64,000 nt of DNA. Origin: Diphasiastrum complanatum (lineage: Eukaryota > Streptophyta > Lycopodiopsida > Lycopodiales > Lycopodiaceae). The position numbers and the translations under genes are program-made. Position 1 is the first letter of the stretch; each line of letters opens with the position of its first letter. Below the pieces are notes generated by a model that worked only from the letters and a program-made list of their open reading frames with translations, was not told the DNA's origin and made no database searches. Positions 1-10,539 of the stretch are shown in pieces. The DNA lies in contig CM055097.1 in assembly GCA_029204225.1 (NCBI GenBank), positions 833,699 through 897,698 on the forward strand. The letters run 5' to 3'.

Positions 1-355
1 ACACACATATATACAGGTATATCTCGCTCATTACTTTACCATCAATTTATATGGAGCATGAAGCTATTCATGATGCATACAAGGGGTAGCTCATTACATG
101 AATCATTCAACGGTTTATAATTAAGATGGATTATAACTTTTGATAATACTTTTTTTTAGAAAGCTATGGCTTTGATTATAGTACGAGCTTGAAGTCCATA
201 TTAAGAGTAGCTATGCTTTGACTTTATATGATATTGTGTTACATCAAGAATGACTATGCTAGCTTTATAAGATTAATAGTGGAGATTGTAATTGGCCATG
301 ATCCATGCTATTCATACACCCATTGAGATGCCTTGATTCCTAGTTTCCACATCAT
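1..355. repeat. Duplicated germin-gene upstream flank (partial copy)
   Basis: This stretch matches bases 22,890-23,218 closely along its length (shared blocks include the run after 'ggagcatgaagct' and the end 'cctagtttccacatc'). In the other copy it lies about 1 kb upstream of minus-strand germin-like gene 2. By inference the window edge cuts a third tandem duplication unit whose germin-like gene would lie just to the left, outside the window. No coding signal is seen inside it. Confidence 0.75.
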
Positions 356-1779
356 GGATAAAATCTTTAAAACAACTATCTAAAACAGAAGTAAGAAAAT
401 TAGAAATACACCTATGCTAAGCATGGGTCTCTCAAATGCTAAACTTGTAAACAAAACTGATAAAAACTTATGCTTAGCTTGAATAATGATGTCAAAAATA
501 ACAAATTTTTAAAAAAACAGTTAAACACCCATGCTTAACATAAATAGTGTTTACAAATTGGTAATTTAAAACTAAAATATATAAAAAGAGCTCACCATAT
601 CCCTGAATAAAATAAGAAATCTTTGCACTACAACATTTTGGATGTTTTCTAACCCTATTACCAAGGCTTTTGTGACGATTTTTTTCTTTTGGAAAAAGAT
701 CACAAACCTCGGTATATACCATGAAGTATGCCTCAGAAGAAGATCCTTGATAATTACCTTGGTAATCATCTCTATGTTTCTTTAAAGCTTTTTTTGACAT
801 CCTTGATTATTACCCAGACTAAGAGCAACCTAAAATGCTTTACAACAAACAAACATGTTATTTAGGCTATATTCAAATTGTTTGTTCAAGCAAGGAACTA
901 TACATGTTGACAAATAAACGTCTTGACCATCAGGGTCCAAACCAAGATAAAATTCTCGAATGGAACTCAATCTCTTTTTTCCCAACCGGAATAAACAATT
1001 CGATACACAAAAACTATAATGCAATGTTTTATTAATATTTTGATTGGAAATAAGAAAAGCTTTTCTCTCTTGGCCAAAAGCTCTTCTTCTACGATAGAAA
1101 GAGGATGATGAAACAAATGAAAATATAGGTGCAATCTAAAATACCCTCAAAGGAAAGATGATTCTCACTCGACACATCAATCAAGCCTTCTATTGAAATA
1201 TGGCTATGATTTTGAAAACTAGGAAATCCATCAATGGAGATATGGGTATCAGTAGACAAAGAAGATAATTTGCTGGACAACCTGACGGAATGAGCCATTC
1301 CAACATAAAAGGGAGTGCTTCTAACCTTGTTTACTGAGCCTAATAGAACATACTACTAGAAGAACATCGGTTAACCCTTAACAAGATGTTAAACTCATTT
1401 GTCATCCTCGCTTCTTGAGGATTTGGATCATGCACTTATGTTCTTGCTGGTTTATGTCTATTGCGATTGGGACGATTTTCACGCGCTTCCACGATGATTC
1501 AAAAGGATTTCTGCTTTCCTTAAAAAAAGGTGCGCTTTTTTAAAGGAATATTTAGATGTTTTTTTTATTCTTTTTGGAAGATTGGTAACATTTAGTAATA
1601 AATATTTAGTAAATTACATGGTAAGGATTTAATTTATGTTTTTGTTTTAAAATGTTTTCTTTAGTAATCTCTTTATCAAAAAATTTGATACGATGTATCA
1701 AGTTTACTGTTAAATATTGGAATTTTTATCTTATAGAAACTATCTTTAGCTTTATTTGAATCCGATGTTCGTTATGTGA
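356..1779. other. AT-rich intergenic DNA, no gene seen
   Basis: Only short open frames without recognisable motifs are present (for example around 492-800 and 1,089-1,298 on the minus strand). I see no repeat structure and no RNA gene. Confidence 0.6.
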
Positions 1780-2000
1780 GCTTTACATGACAAGTTTTTA
1801 CAAGAATTTCGATACGCCGTATCAAAATTTTTGTTAAGGCACGTCCTAAACTTAACATAACAAGTTTTAACAAAAATTTTGATACACCGAATCGAAATTT
1901 CCGTTAAGGAATGCCTTAAATTTCTGTTAAGGCATGCCCTAAACTTAACATAACAGTTTTAACTGAAATTTCGGTACACCGTATCGAAATTTCAGTTAAG
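1780..2000. repeat. Tandem imperfect palindromes with 17-bp hairpin
   Basis: A unit of roughly 70-100 bases recurs, each with 'AAATTTYGATAC...GTATCGAAATTT' arms and a spacer ending in 'GTTAAGGCATGCCYTAAA'. The clearest hairpin has arms at 1961-1977 and 1981-1997 with one mismatch and a 3-base loop. It could be the end of a small nonautonomous DNA element, but no clear terminal repeat pair or target duplication is seen. Confidence 0.65.
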
Positions 2001-2071
2001 GTATGCAAGAAGTTGACATATACAAGAATTTTCAGCATCAGACTTCTCGCGCTGCTCGGGATACTGACGCC

Positions 2072-2155
2072 TGCTCCCCATCGCTCTTTGAGTCTAGATT
2101 ACCATAAAGTAAATGCTCCCCATCGCTCGTTGAGTCTAGATTAACATAAAGTAAA
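2072..2155. repeat. 42-bp direct tandem duplication
   Basis: Two adjacent near-identical 42-base copies start at 2072 and 2114 and share 'TGCTCCCCATCGCTC'. A looser set of 'GCGCTGAAGTT' repeats follows at about 2,205-2,283. Confidence 0.85.
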
Positions 2156-3537
2156 TGATGTTAGTTCTTTACCCAGTGCCGTAAACCTTCAGATGTAGAT
2201 TCTGATAGCGCTGAAGTTCCTTTTCTGATTATCAGTGCTGAGGTTCCTTTTCTGCTTGTTTTTGTAGTTTAGCGCTGAAGTTATGTTCTCATTGTCTATG
2301 CAGGCCTACGAAGGTCTTATCAAAGCTTTTGTGGAGGGAAGGAAAGTAAATTTACTTGCATGTGGAGTTCAAAGGTTTCTAGAATAAAGCTCAAGTAGAT
2401 ACATGTCTAATGATGTCAGATTGAAGAATTTTGTTAATCATCAATTTTGATTTGTGATGCTATTTGTTCTTAAACTATCTCAGATCCCAGCACCAGGGTC
2501 AATGACCATTTGAAACTTTTTGTTTCACATAGGCTTTGACCTTTTAGGATTCCATGTACAATAAATGTTTCCTTGGATGCTAGTTCTGTATAGAACAATC
2601 TACAGCAGATTGGGTTTTTACTGTTGACACAGTTGTTCGAATGGGTTTTTGCTTCTGCGACATCCCCACCCCATCCCCTTCCCCATCCCGCACTCAAACC
2701 CTGGCAACTACTAGAAAAACTCATTCCAAAGCATCCCTTCTAAGCATTCTAAGCATTCAGAGCTCTTCACTGTTTCTAGAGTCCGCACTGGCCGTGGCGA
2801 TAAGCCTACGGCTACTAAGTCCCTAGGGCTTCGATCTTCGAAAGATCTGTGCACGTGGACAGGATGGACTGGGCGAGGAGGCTTTGCATCTAGAAGACCA
2901 ATAAAATCCAACCCATTTTCTGTGGAATTGCAACAAGTCTCCATATTCTTTGGCAAAATGTCAGGACTGTCCAAAGATAGCGTACTCAGGCTCAACATGT
3001 TAATTGGCATTCTCTGTTCCTCCGCCTTAGTATATTTCAGTAAGTATATAGTATATTTAAGTAAGTATATAGTATATTTAAGTAAGTATATAGCTCACAA
3101 AAAAAACAAAAAACTTGTTAGTATAACGATCGCCAAGTGAAGATCTTTAAGAATCATGTCACATGCAAACCAAAAGAATACCTGTGGAGCATGAATCACC
3201 CAACCAATATGGAGAGGCTAGTCAATACCCTAACCAATCCACAGTGATTGAACACAAGAGAGGAGAGGAAACCTGGCTCAAGAATATGAAATTCCAATAG
3301 GGAGATGGGCGAGTTTCCATGGTAAGTATTTTTTCCAAGAGAAAAGAATATTTTCCTTAGGATCCCCATGCAACCTATATTAAGCTATTGACCTCCTATT
3401 CTTGCATTAAAGCAAAACACTGGCTCAATTAATTTTGGACTTTCTCAAAATCCATTTTAAAAAATGGACAAGAATAATTCAAGATGTTAATTAATCACAA
3501 AATAATTGAAACTTTGACAATGTTTGATACTTGTTTT

Positions 3538-3540
<3 letters not shown>
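2156..3540. other. Intergenic DNA with no supported gene
   Basis: A C-rich patch at 2,660-2,720 and a minus-strand open frame of 99 codons at 2,711-3,010 are present, but the encoded sequence has no motif I recognise. There is no further evidence of coding. Confidence 0.5.
3029..3091. repeat. 21-bp unit repeated three times
   Basis: Three head-to-tail copies of a 21-base unit (AGTATATTTAAGTAAGTATAT, first copy with one difference; shown at its full 21-base length only in outline by its ends AGTATAT...AGTATAT) occupy this stretch. Confidence 0.85.

Positions 3541-3585
<45 letters not shown>
3541..3585. repeat. (AT)n microsatellite
   Basis: About 22 AT dinucleotides run without interruption, directly left of the GC-rich hairpin repeat. 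A shorter AT run at 4,888-4,911 marks the left edge of the LINE. Confidence 0.95.
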
Positions 3586-3587
<2 letters not shown>

Positions 3588-3589
<2 letters not shown>

Positions 3590-3900
3590 AAGCCCCACCC
3601 GCCGCCGCGGGTGGAGCCTCTAAAAAAAATAATTATTTAATTTTTTTTTTAAAAAAATTATTTTTATGGAGGCCCACCCGCCACGGCGGGTGGAGCCTTT
3701 TTAAAAAAAAAAATTCTGTTGGAGGTTCCACCTGCCGTGGTGTTTTTTTTCTTTTTATGGGGGCTCTACCCGCCGAGCCCCCAATTTTTTTTTTTAATGG
3801 AGGCCCCACCCGTCGTGGCTGGTGGAGCTCCCAAATTTCTTTTTCTTTAATTTTCTTTTTTCATGGAGGCTCCACCTACCGTGGCAGGTGGAGCTCCCAA
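3588..3900. repeat. GC-rich hairpin repeat array (CCACCCGCCRYGGCGGGTGG)
   Basis: A unit of about 60-70 bases recurs four to five times. Each starts with a near-perfect palindrome of the form CCACCCGCC-RYGG-CGGGTGG and continues into an A- or T-rich spacer. Later units are degraded (for example at 3,803-3,830 and 3,866-3,896). A last fragment of the same type ('ggcgggtggggcctcc') appears at 7,663-7,678, on the far side of the satellite and LINE, so the array once continued through. Confidence 0.8.
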
Positions 3901-4880
3901 CCTTAACCCCTTGATCCTTGGTCCGTGGACCTTAACTCTTAGCCCTTGGCCCTTTACTCTTAGCCCTCGATCCTTAACTCTTAGTCCTTGGCCCTAAACC
4001 CTTGGACCTTAACTCTTAGCCCTTCGCTCTTAACCCTTGGTCCTTAACTCTTGGCCCTTCGCCCTTGGTCTTTGGCCCTTAGCACCTAGCTCTTGTCCCT
4101 TAGTCCTCAACCCTTGGCCACTAAAACTTAACTCCTGGCCTTTCACTCTTAACCCTTGGTCCTTATCGCCTCTCTCTCTCTTGGCCCTTAGCCCTTAGCT
4201 TTTGTCCCTTAGTCCTCAACCCTTGGCCCTTGGCCATTGAAACTTAAAGCTTAGCGTCTTTCGTCCTGGCCCCTGGCCCTTAACCCTTGGTCCTTAATCC
4301 TTGTCCTTAAATCCTTGGCCCTTAGCCCTTGATCATTGACCCTTAGCCCTTAGCTCTTATCCCTTAGTGCTTAGCCCTTAGTCCTTAATCGTTGACCATT
4401 TGCCCTTGGCCGTTAGCACTTCGCTCTTAACACCTAGCTCTTGTCCCTTGGCCACTAAAACTTAACTCTTGGCCCTTCAGTCTTAACCCTTGGTCCTTAT
4501 CGCCTCTCTCTCTCTTTTTTCATTAGCCCTTAGCCCTTAGCTTTTGTCCCTTAGTCCTCAACCCTTGGCCTTTGGCCATTGAAACTTCACTCTTAGCGCC
4601 TTTCGTCTTGACCCTTGGCTCTTAACCCTTGGTCCTTAATTCTTGTCCTTAAATCCTTGGCCCTTAGCTCTTATCCCTTAGTGCTTAGCCCTTAGTCCTT
4701 AACCCTTAGCCATTTGGCCCTTGGCTATTAGCCCTTCGCTCTTATCCCTTGGTCCTTAACCCTTGCCCTTAGCCCTTATTCCTTGGTCCTTAGCCCTTAG
4801 CTCTTGTCCCTTAGTCCTCAACCTGTGGCCCTTGGCCATTGAAACTTAACTCTTGGCCCTTCGCTCTTAACCCTTGGTCC
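3901..4880. repeat. Degenerate 7-bp CCCTTRR satellite
   Basis: Nearly the whole stretch reads as head-to-tail heptamers such as CCCTTAG, CCCTTGG, TCCTTAA and CTCTTAG. A higher-order repeat of roughly 340 bases is visible: the block starting 'GCCTCTCTCTCTC' near 4,168 returns near 4,502 with the same order of variant heptamers. The unit resembles, but is not, the plant telomere heptamer CCCTAAA. No protein is encoded. Confidence 0.85.
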
Positions 4881-4915
4881 TCATCTCATATATATATATA
4901 TATATATATATCTCC

Positions 4916-5550
4916 TTGGCCCTCAATGTCAGAGTTAGGGGAGCTTCTTTTGCGGGTAAGGACCTCGTGGTTGAGGCAAATAATTCATTCATTTCACCTT
5001 TGGTCTCAAAGAGGATGTCATATTTGCTGCTTGGGTGGGTAAGCTCCAATCCACCACAATATTTCAGCGTTTCAAGGATGCTTTGCTTCGTCAAAAGGTT
5101 CTATGTAAAAGAGGTTGCTTGAAGGGATCTACTATTTTTATGGATGAAGACTTGACGCCCATTCAATGGCTGCCACCATCTCAACTCTCCCCCTCCTCAC
5201 TATTGCTGTCACAGCTTCCCCTCCCTTCGATGCTACTACCCCCCCCTTGTTGGTGCCACCTTATTCCCTTCCCACCTCGCGGCTACCACCATCTCAACTC
5301 CCCTCCCCCTCGATGTTGTTGTCACAACCTCCTCCATGTTGCTAATGAGCCCCCACCTCGCTGATGAAACCTCCACACTCACTGCTGATGACACCTTCAT
5401 CCTCGCTACTACTGTAACCTCCACCCTCGCTATTGTTGCCACCTCAGTGTTGTCCAATGTGTCTGCTACTGTCGTGGCACCCCCCTCCACCTCATCTTTT
5501 TTCACTACTCCTCCTCCCTCTCTTTCATCCTCTTCCTCTTCCGCATCATC

Positions 5551-5591
<41 letters not shown>

Positions 5592-5656
5592 CTCCTCCAT
5601 CCATGATATCCATTCTCTACACTCCCTCCAAATCAACTAATCTCTTTTCCTCTTAG
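4916..5656 (+). pseudogene. LINE ORF1-like remnant and low-complexity linker
   Basis: Broken frames at 4,916-5,160 read like a LINE first open frame, ending in the segment 'KGSTIFMDEDLTPIQ' near 5,126-5,168. From about 5,170 the sequence becomes Pro/Ser/Thr-rich and includes a (CA)n run at 5,552-5,590. I cannot identify a zinc knuckle. The assignment rests on its position upstream of the endonuclease remnant, so it is moderate at best. Confidence 0.4.
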
Positions 5657-5879
5657 GAAGCTGACCAAATGAGAGCGGATCTCCAGTTCTTGAAGCAAGA
5701 ACTTTCACAATTGAAAGAATTAATGGTCTCCTTACTAAAGGAAATGAACATGTTGCAGTTCAAAGTTGCTTGGACGAGCAGCATAAAGATTCATGGGCAA
5801 CAGTCTTGAAGAAAGGCACCAAGCCTAGCGCCCCCATTTCCTCAGTTATCTCAGCCAACGTGTTACTTTCCACCAGAGT

Positions 5880-6420
5880 CCTCGTCTTTTGTTGAGGGTA
5901 TTAGTTCTCCATATTATCAGGACCTCTCACCAGATATTATCAGATTCTCAGAGCGGAGGCATATTCTCTTCATAGGGGATTTTAGCACCCAGACGTCTTC
6001 GAGACAGACAGAGTTCTTCGACACCACTGATCAGCTGTGTGTTCGTGCCCTTGATAGTGATATGCTTGGAGTTACCAGGACCTTCGCGGATAGTTTGGGA
6101 CCTACTACTTCATATTGGGAGCACTTACTACAGTTTGGAGAGGCACATGAGCTAGCCATTTATAATGGCTTACCCTGCTGTCCACATTCAGACAGTTATA
6201 CATATCACTCTCATAGTGGAGGAGATAGTGTCGTTGACTATCTCATGGGGTCACCACCCTTTATACCCACAGTCTCTGACTTCCACGTTTCCACCACCAT
6301 CCTTTACGATCACTCATTCCTTTCCTTCGATATCGACCACCTTCCACCCACTCATTCATCTACACTACCCATGCTTACACGAGCACCCACACACATATTT
6401 GATCCCACTCACATGCCATA
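5880..6420 (+). pseudogene. LINE endonuclease domain remnant
   Basis: The segment contains 'IGDFSTQTSSRQTEFFD' near 5,970-6,020, corresponding to the GDFN catalytic motif of AP-type LINE endonucleases with Asn replaced by Ser. It is followed, at 6,062-6,421, by the conserved downstream half: a '...LAIYNGL' block, a 'GGDSVVDYLMGS' block and a terminal 'YDHSFLSFDI' where the family has SDHxPL. Frame changes separate the parts. In an active element this domain nicks target DNA to prime reverse transcription. Confidence 0.7.
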
Positions 6421-6888
6421 GTATCGACATTTCTTGGCTTCACTTTTACACTCATTTCCTCGTGACTACTTTTCTCACCACCTCTCTCCACACGGCTGCA
6501 TCAGTACTAACCCTCCCCACAAAATCCCATCCCAAAAAGACTCGACACACACCTCGACCACTGCACCCTCCATGGTACGATACCGAGTGTTGTTATCTTC
6601 ATCAGTCAGTAACCTATTCATGTATCCATGCCCCACATCTACTTCAATCTTCTCGATGCTCTTACCATTGTGTTCTTCACTGTAAGAAGCGTTCTATGAT
6701 GATTCTGACCTTCTTTTTAGCTCTTCTTCGGTGCTTTTTGGTGTGAGTTCATTCCTCGTTCTCCACCACCTCTCTTGGAGGACCTTCACATTTGGAATGC
6801 TTATGCTACTAGCTTGTATATCGTCCCTACTGACTCGCCTATCTCTATATCTCCATGACCACTTAAGTTCTCCTTCTTTACATCTGAC

Positions 6889-7388
6889 ATGGTACTTACA
6901 ATCATTAAGAAGATGAAGCCCCACAAGGCCAGAGATATTGAAGACCTTGAATCTGAACTCCTTTCCCATGCCTCTGACTTACTCGCCCCCACTATAGCCA
7001 CCCTTCTTAAATTCATAGTTGTTTACGATTTTCCATCATCTTTGTGCACAAACATTATCCACCCCATCCATAAGAATGCTGACCCCATGATTCTGAGTAA
7101 TGATGTGGTATTGGTCTCACTGACCAGAGAGGGTCTTCAGCGATAGTTGGATTGCTTGCATGCGTTTTGCACTAGAGGGGCCTACGGATGAACATTGAGA
7201 AGACCAAGGTTATGGTCTTCAACACTTTGCGAGCATTCATGCAGGGAGAAGAGCTTACTTTGAGTGAACAAGTTCTAGAGGTGGTCCCTTCCTACACATA
7301 CTTGGGGATCCTTTTCGCAGGACCTACTTTTAGCATGAGACAGACCACTACCACTCGATTGGGGAAGGGACATGTCTCTCTTGTTTAG
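6889..7388 (+). pseudogene. LINE reverse transcriptase remnants, core deleted
   Basis: The first part (6,889-7,105) matches the LINE reverse-transcriptase start: 'IIKKMKPHKARD' and 'IIHPIHKNADPM'. It then joins directly to 'DVVLVSLTREGLQ', which is the continuation of the catalytic (Y/F)ADD box, so the region between the finger and the ADD motif has been deleted at about 7,100-7,110. A stop sits at 7,144-7,146. The late part keeps 'MNIEKTKVMVFN' and 'VPSYTYLGILFAGP', typical of this LINE type. Confidence 0.7.
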
Positions 7389-7615
7389 CTAGAGCGATTT
7401 GGTTTCTGGAAATCCATCCAAGATGCTCACAATGTCGCCTCTTTGATACCATTGTCACCCCCACAACTTTATCACGTCTCCCCACCTCACACTGAACCAG
7501 TCTTTCATGATTACAAACTATCATGCTAGCTCGGTTGATTCGAGCGAAGCCTTTTGTTCCACATGAGATTCTCTTGGCTGACTTTGCAATTCCACCTTTA
7601 CAGATTGAGGCAGTT

Positions 7616-7690
7616 CTTAACCCTTGGCCCTTAATCCTTGGTCCGTAATCCTTGTCCTTTAATGGCGGGTGGGGCCTCCTGCCATAGTAC
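7616..7690. repeat. Remnant of the 7-bp satellite and hairpin repeat
   Basis: The stretch reads as CCCTTGG/CCCTTAA-type heptamers and then 'GGCGGGTGGGGCCTCC', the same two sequences found left of the LINE in the opposite order of appearance. It is the right-hand shoulder of the satellite block interrupted by the LINE. Confidence 0.7.
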
Positions 7691-7966
7691 CCAAGAACTC
7701 ACATGATCGATTTATAAAAAAAGATCAATAATTTCTACTTATTAGTTAAGACTTCTAAAACCAATTATTGCTAAAGTAGGACCAATCAGTTTAAAACTAA
7801 AGACTGCCTATCATACCAAAGAATAGAGATTCAAAGTTGGTACTACTTCGAAATATGAAAAGACCCAGAAACGTGTTATAAGTATAAATCTAGGGTTTTC
7901 CAAGAATAACAAATACTGTTGTTGGGATACTCCAAGAGTACCAAAGCAATCAACACCAAAAGAAAT

Positions 7967-8290
7967 TTACTCTTTCCAAGCCCTGCCCTCCTCGGGGATC
8001 TTCTCGCTACACCCTGGTTTCACACAAAAGTCTTTTGTGCTTATGTTCATAGCAAAACATAATGGATGGTAAGAATGCCTGCAGGTAAACATGAATGATT
8101 TCAGAAGAAAGGTGGAGTCCAAAGACTCGCCGCATACAGCGCAAAACCCAAGGGCGTGGATAATATATTCTGCCCCACATACCACGTGGGGTCTCGGGAA
8201 CAAAGTGATATGTGTCCCTTGTTGAGCCTCTCTTGCATGAGGTTCACAAAATCTGTCTGCCCTTGAGCATCCTTCCAATCTGACTTCAGC
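7967..8290 (-). pseudogene. RING-like zinc-finger exon, probably broken
   Basis: About 103 codons are open. The C-terminal half shows a Cys/His pattern C-x2-C (FCAVC), then C-x-H-x2-H-x2-C (CRHSYHPLC), then C-x4-C (CVKPGC), compatible with a RING-H2-like zinc-binding fold. The upstream part appears in two frames, which suggests an indel. A minus-strand coiled-coil remnant at 9,690-10,486 may be the 5' part of the same gene. The pattern suggests a ubiquitin-ligase-like or DNA-element-associated finger; the function is not known. Confidence 0.45.
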
Positions 8291-8379
8291 ATTTTTTATT
8301 TTCTCTGCAATGAAAATCCGAATGATTACAAAATAACACTAAACAATAAACAACAGTACCAGCCAATAGCCAACACTGT

Positions 8380-9060
8380 ATATACTATACATTAGCTCCA
8401 AAACTATCAAGAATTATAAGAAAACTACCAACCAAAGCATAAAGGTGCCAAACAATACTAAAAACTGAATCCAGAAGTACCAAAATAACCAAAAAAAATT
8501 CTTAAAAGTTCTAAACAGGCCAAAAAAAATTAAAACCAATAATTTTGTCGAAATTATCAAACTACAAAATACCAATAGTCAAAAAGGTTACATTAGTACC
8601 AAACTGCAGAATTACCAATTGTAGTGTTAGTTACTAAAGTGTAAATAGTACCAATTTGCAATAGTACCTCAGTCTCAAATGTTCTGAATGAACGAACTTG
8701 TGAAAAGTGCAAAACCACCAAAATTAGTAAATAGTACACCAAAAACAAATTGAGAAGTTTCAAAAGTACCAAATAATTGCTAAAAAGTTCAAAATAGACT
8801 AGAAGTTCAAATCCAATGTCAAAATTGTCAAAGGTTTGGATATTAGAATTACAAAAAGTACTAGTAGTACCAAACTTAAAATTTTCATTATTACCAAAGT
8901 ACTAGTAGTACCAAACTGCAAAAGTACTATAGGTGCAAAAGATTCGAAAGAAAGAGTTTTATAAAAGTGCAAGACAACCAAAAGCACCAAAAATCAAATC
9001 TCAAAGTACCAAAAGTAAAAAAGTTTCAAACAACATGAAAATTATTAAGAATTCCAAAGG
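8380..9060. repeat. Degenerate AGTACCAAA-rich repeat, part 1
   Basis: The word 'AGTACCAAA' and variants recur every 20-40 bases without strict period. The same word builds the more regular minisatellite at 10,540-11,400. If the flanking minus-strand fragments are one gene, this repeat occupies its intron. Confidence 0.7.
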
Positions 9061-9689
9061 TTTCATTAGAATGACCACATGTCATGTGCCAACCTTAGCA
9101 TTCAGGCATCTAATCCATTCATTAAACATCAAATTACAATGGAAATGCAAGAAATCAAGAAACTAGTCAAAAATCAAGATGATAGCTAAAAGTAGCAAAA
9201 CTTCACCAAAATAGGCAAAGTAAGGTATCTTTATTCATGATTATATCATTCACAAGATAGGGCCTGATTCTAGAGCATGATCATAGCTCTCATGTGACTT
9301 TAGGCACATGAACCACTTTCTTCATCAAGAAAGCTCTCCAAGAGAAGCTTCAAGATCTCTTAAAACTCAAAATTACAAAATGAACAATAGCCTCCAAATT
9401 TAGCACGACCTCAGCTATTTATAGTGGTCATTTGTGCTTCTACTATAAGTTTGGGGCCTTATTTGGCTAATTTGGGCCCTACAAGTCCGCTATTCACAAA
9501 TATAGCTAGGTTGTTCGAGCCACCTTATTAACTGTCCTAATGACTAACTCTAGTCTACTTTAGCTCCATGGACATATTTGGCAATTCATTAGTAAGCTCA
9601 TGGGCTAATTACATGCAGCACATGACACCACAACGCGTTCATAAGCTTCAAAAGAATGAAAAGTACCAAACAAAAAAACGAAGACTACC

Positions 9690-10486
9690 AAAAAATTTAC
9701 CTCCTGAGTTTGCAATTTCCTTGGCGAGGGACTGGGCATCCGCTTGCACTTCCACCTTTTTTAGCATGCGCTTGGTTAAATTGAGCTCATCATCTACTTC
9801 TTTTATCTCCTCTTCATTGGGAGGAGTCCGTGTCTACACACTCAACCAGACGTTTCTCCAGTTCAACAATCTCGTCCTTGATCACTTGGATGACGATGTT
9901 CTCTTCCTGCTTGACCAACAATTTTTCTTTCTTCTTCTGAATGTTGTCCTTTAATTCCAACAGCCTTGCAAGCACACATTGTCCTCATCTCCGAACTTGC
10001 TGGAGTAGTAACTCCCTCTTGACTCCAACTCTTGGCTGCCCACTCTGAGGGGGCCCATTAGCCATACTCCAATTTTCAAGCTTTTTCTGAAGGCCATCCT
10101 TCTTGCTGCTGCACATTGCAATCACATTCTCGCCAAATCTAGCCTACGCTATCTTGTGATAAAAAGGGTCCAATTTTGTGGCCTTGCAGCGCACAAATAC
10201 ATAACATCTGGCGAATCTGTTAATGATTTTGCCGCAAGAGGGAGGAGCCTGGTACACCTTGTAGAACAGCAGACGACAATCATTCACAAATTGTGGATAC
10301 AGTTGGTTAAGATATATCTTAACATTTTTTTTTATATCCATGCCTGAAGATCGTTAGCCACTAACTGTCTGGAACATTAGTATCTAGCAGGTCTTTTGCA
10401 AGTTTGCCCTCTAGGCTCAAGCCATACTCTTCATGAAACTCCTCGGCTGAGTAACAAAACTTCTGCAGGATTGGGTACTCATCCAT
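9690..10486 (-). pseudogene. Coiled-coil protein gene remnant
   Basis: Reading the minus strand from an ATG at 10,486, about 45 codons are open (start MDEYPILQKFCYSAEEF) before a stop. The frame resumes at 10,341-10,144 with a stop right after 'PFYHKIA', then at about 10,137-9,960 and 9,955-9,700 with the Lys/Glu-rich heptad-like stretch 'LKDNIQKKKEKLLVKQEEN', predicted coiled coil, and one further frameshift. The compatible direction and spacing suggest one gene ending in the RING-like exon at 7,967-8,290. Several stops and shifts make it a pseudogene. The family is not recognised. Confidence 0.45.
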
Positions 10487-10539
10487 TTTGTTTTTCCTGC
10501 AAAACAGATAGTATTAATTTTAGCACAAACTGTTCACTG

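Larger units (their letters stand above)
4905..7615 (+). mobile_element. Decayed non-LTR retrotransposon (LINE)
   Basis: The order along the plus strand is a short nucleic-acid-binding-like ORF1 remnant, a Ser/Thr/Pro-rich linker with a (CA)n tract, an AP-type endonuclease remnant and reverse-transcriptase remnants. Satellite heptamers lie on both sides (up to 4,880 and from 7,616), so it appears to have inserted into the satellite. No poly(A) tail or target duplication could be fixed. It is shifted and stopped in many places and lacks most of the reverse transcriptase core. Confidence 0.75.

Noticed and set aside
3484-3906. Plus-strand open frame of 140 codons
   Set aside because: It is only the translation of the (AT)n run and GC-rich hairpin repeats; the composition is repetitive and no domain is present.
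3901-4880. Interstitial telomere
   Set aside because: The heptamer is CCCTTRR, not CCCTAAA, and no run of exact telomere units was found, so I list it only as a telomere-like satellite.
5236-5656. Opposite open frames around the (CA)n tract
   Set aside because: They arise from simple-sequence and Ser/Thr/Pro-rich linker DNA of the LINE; the minus-strand frame is a shadow.
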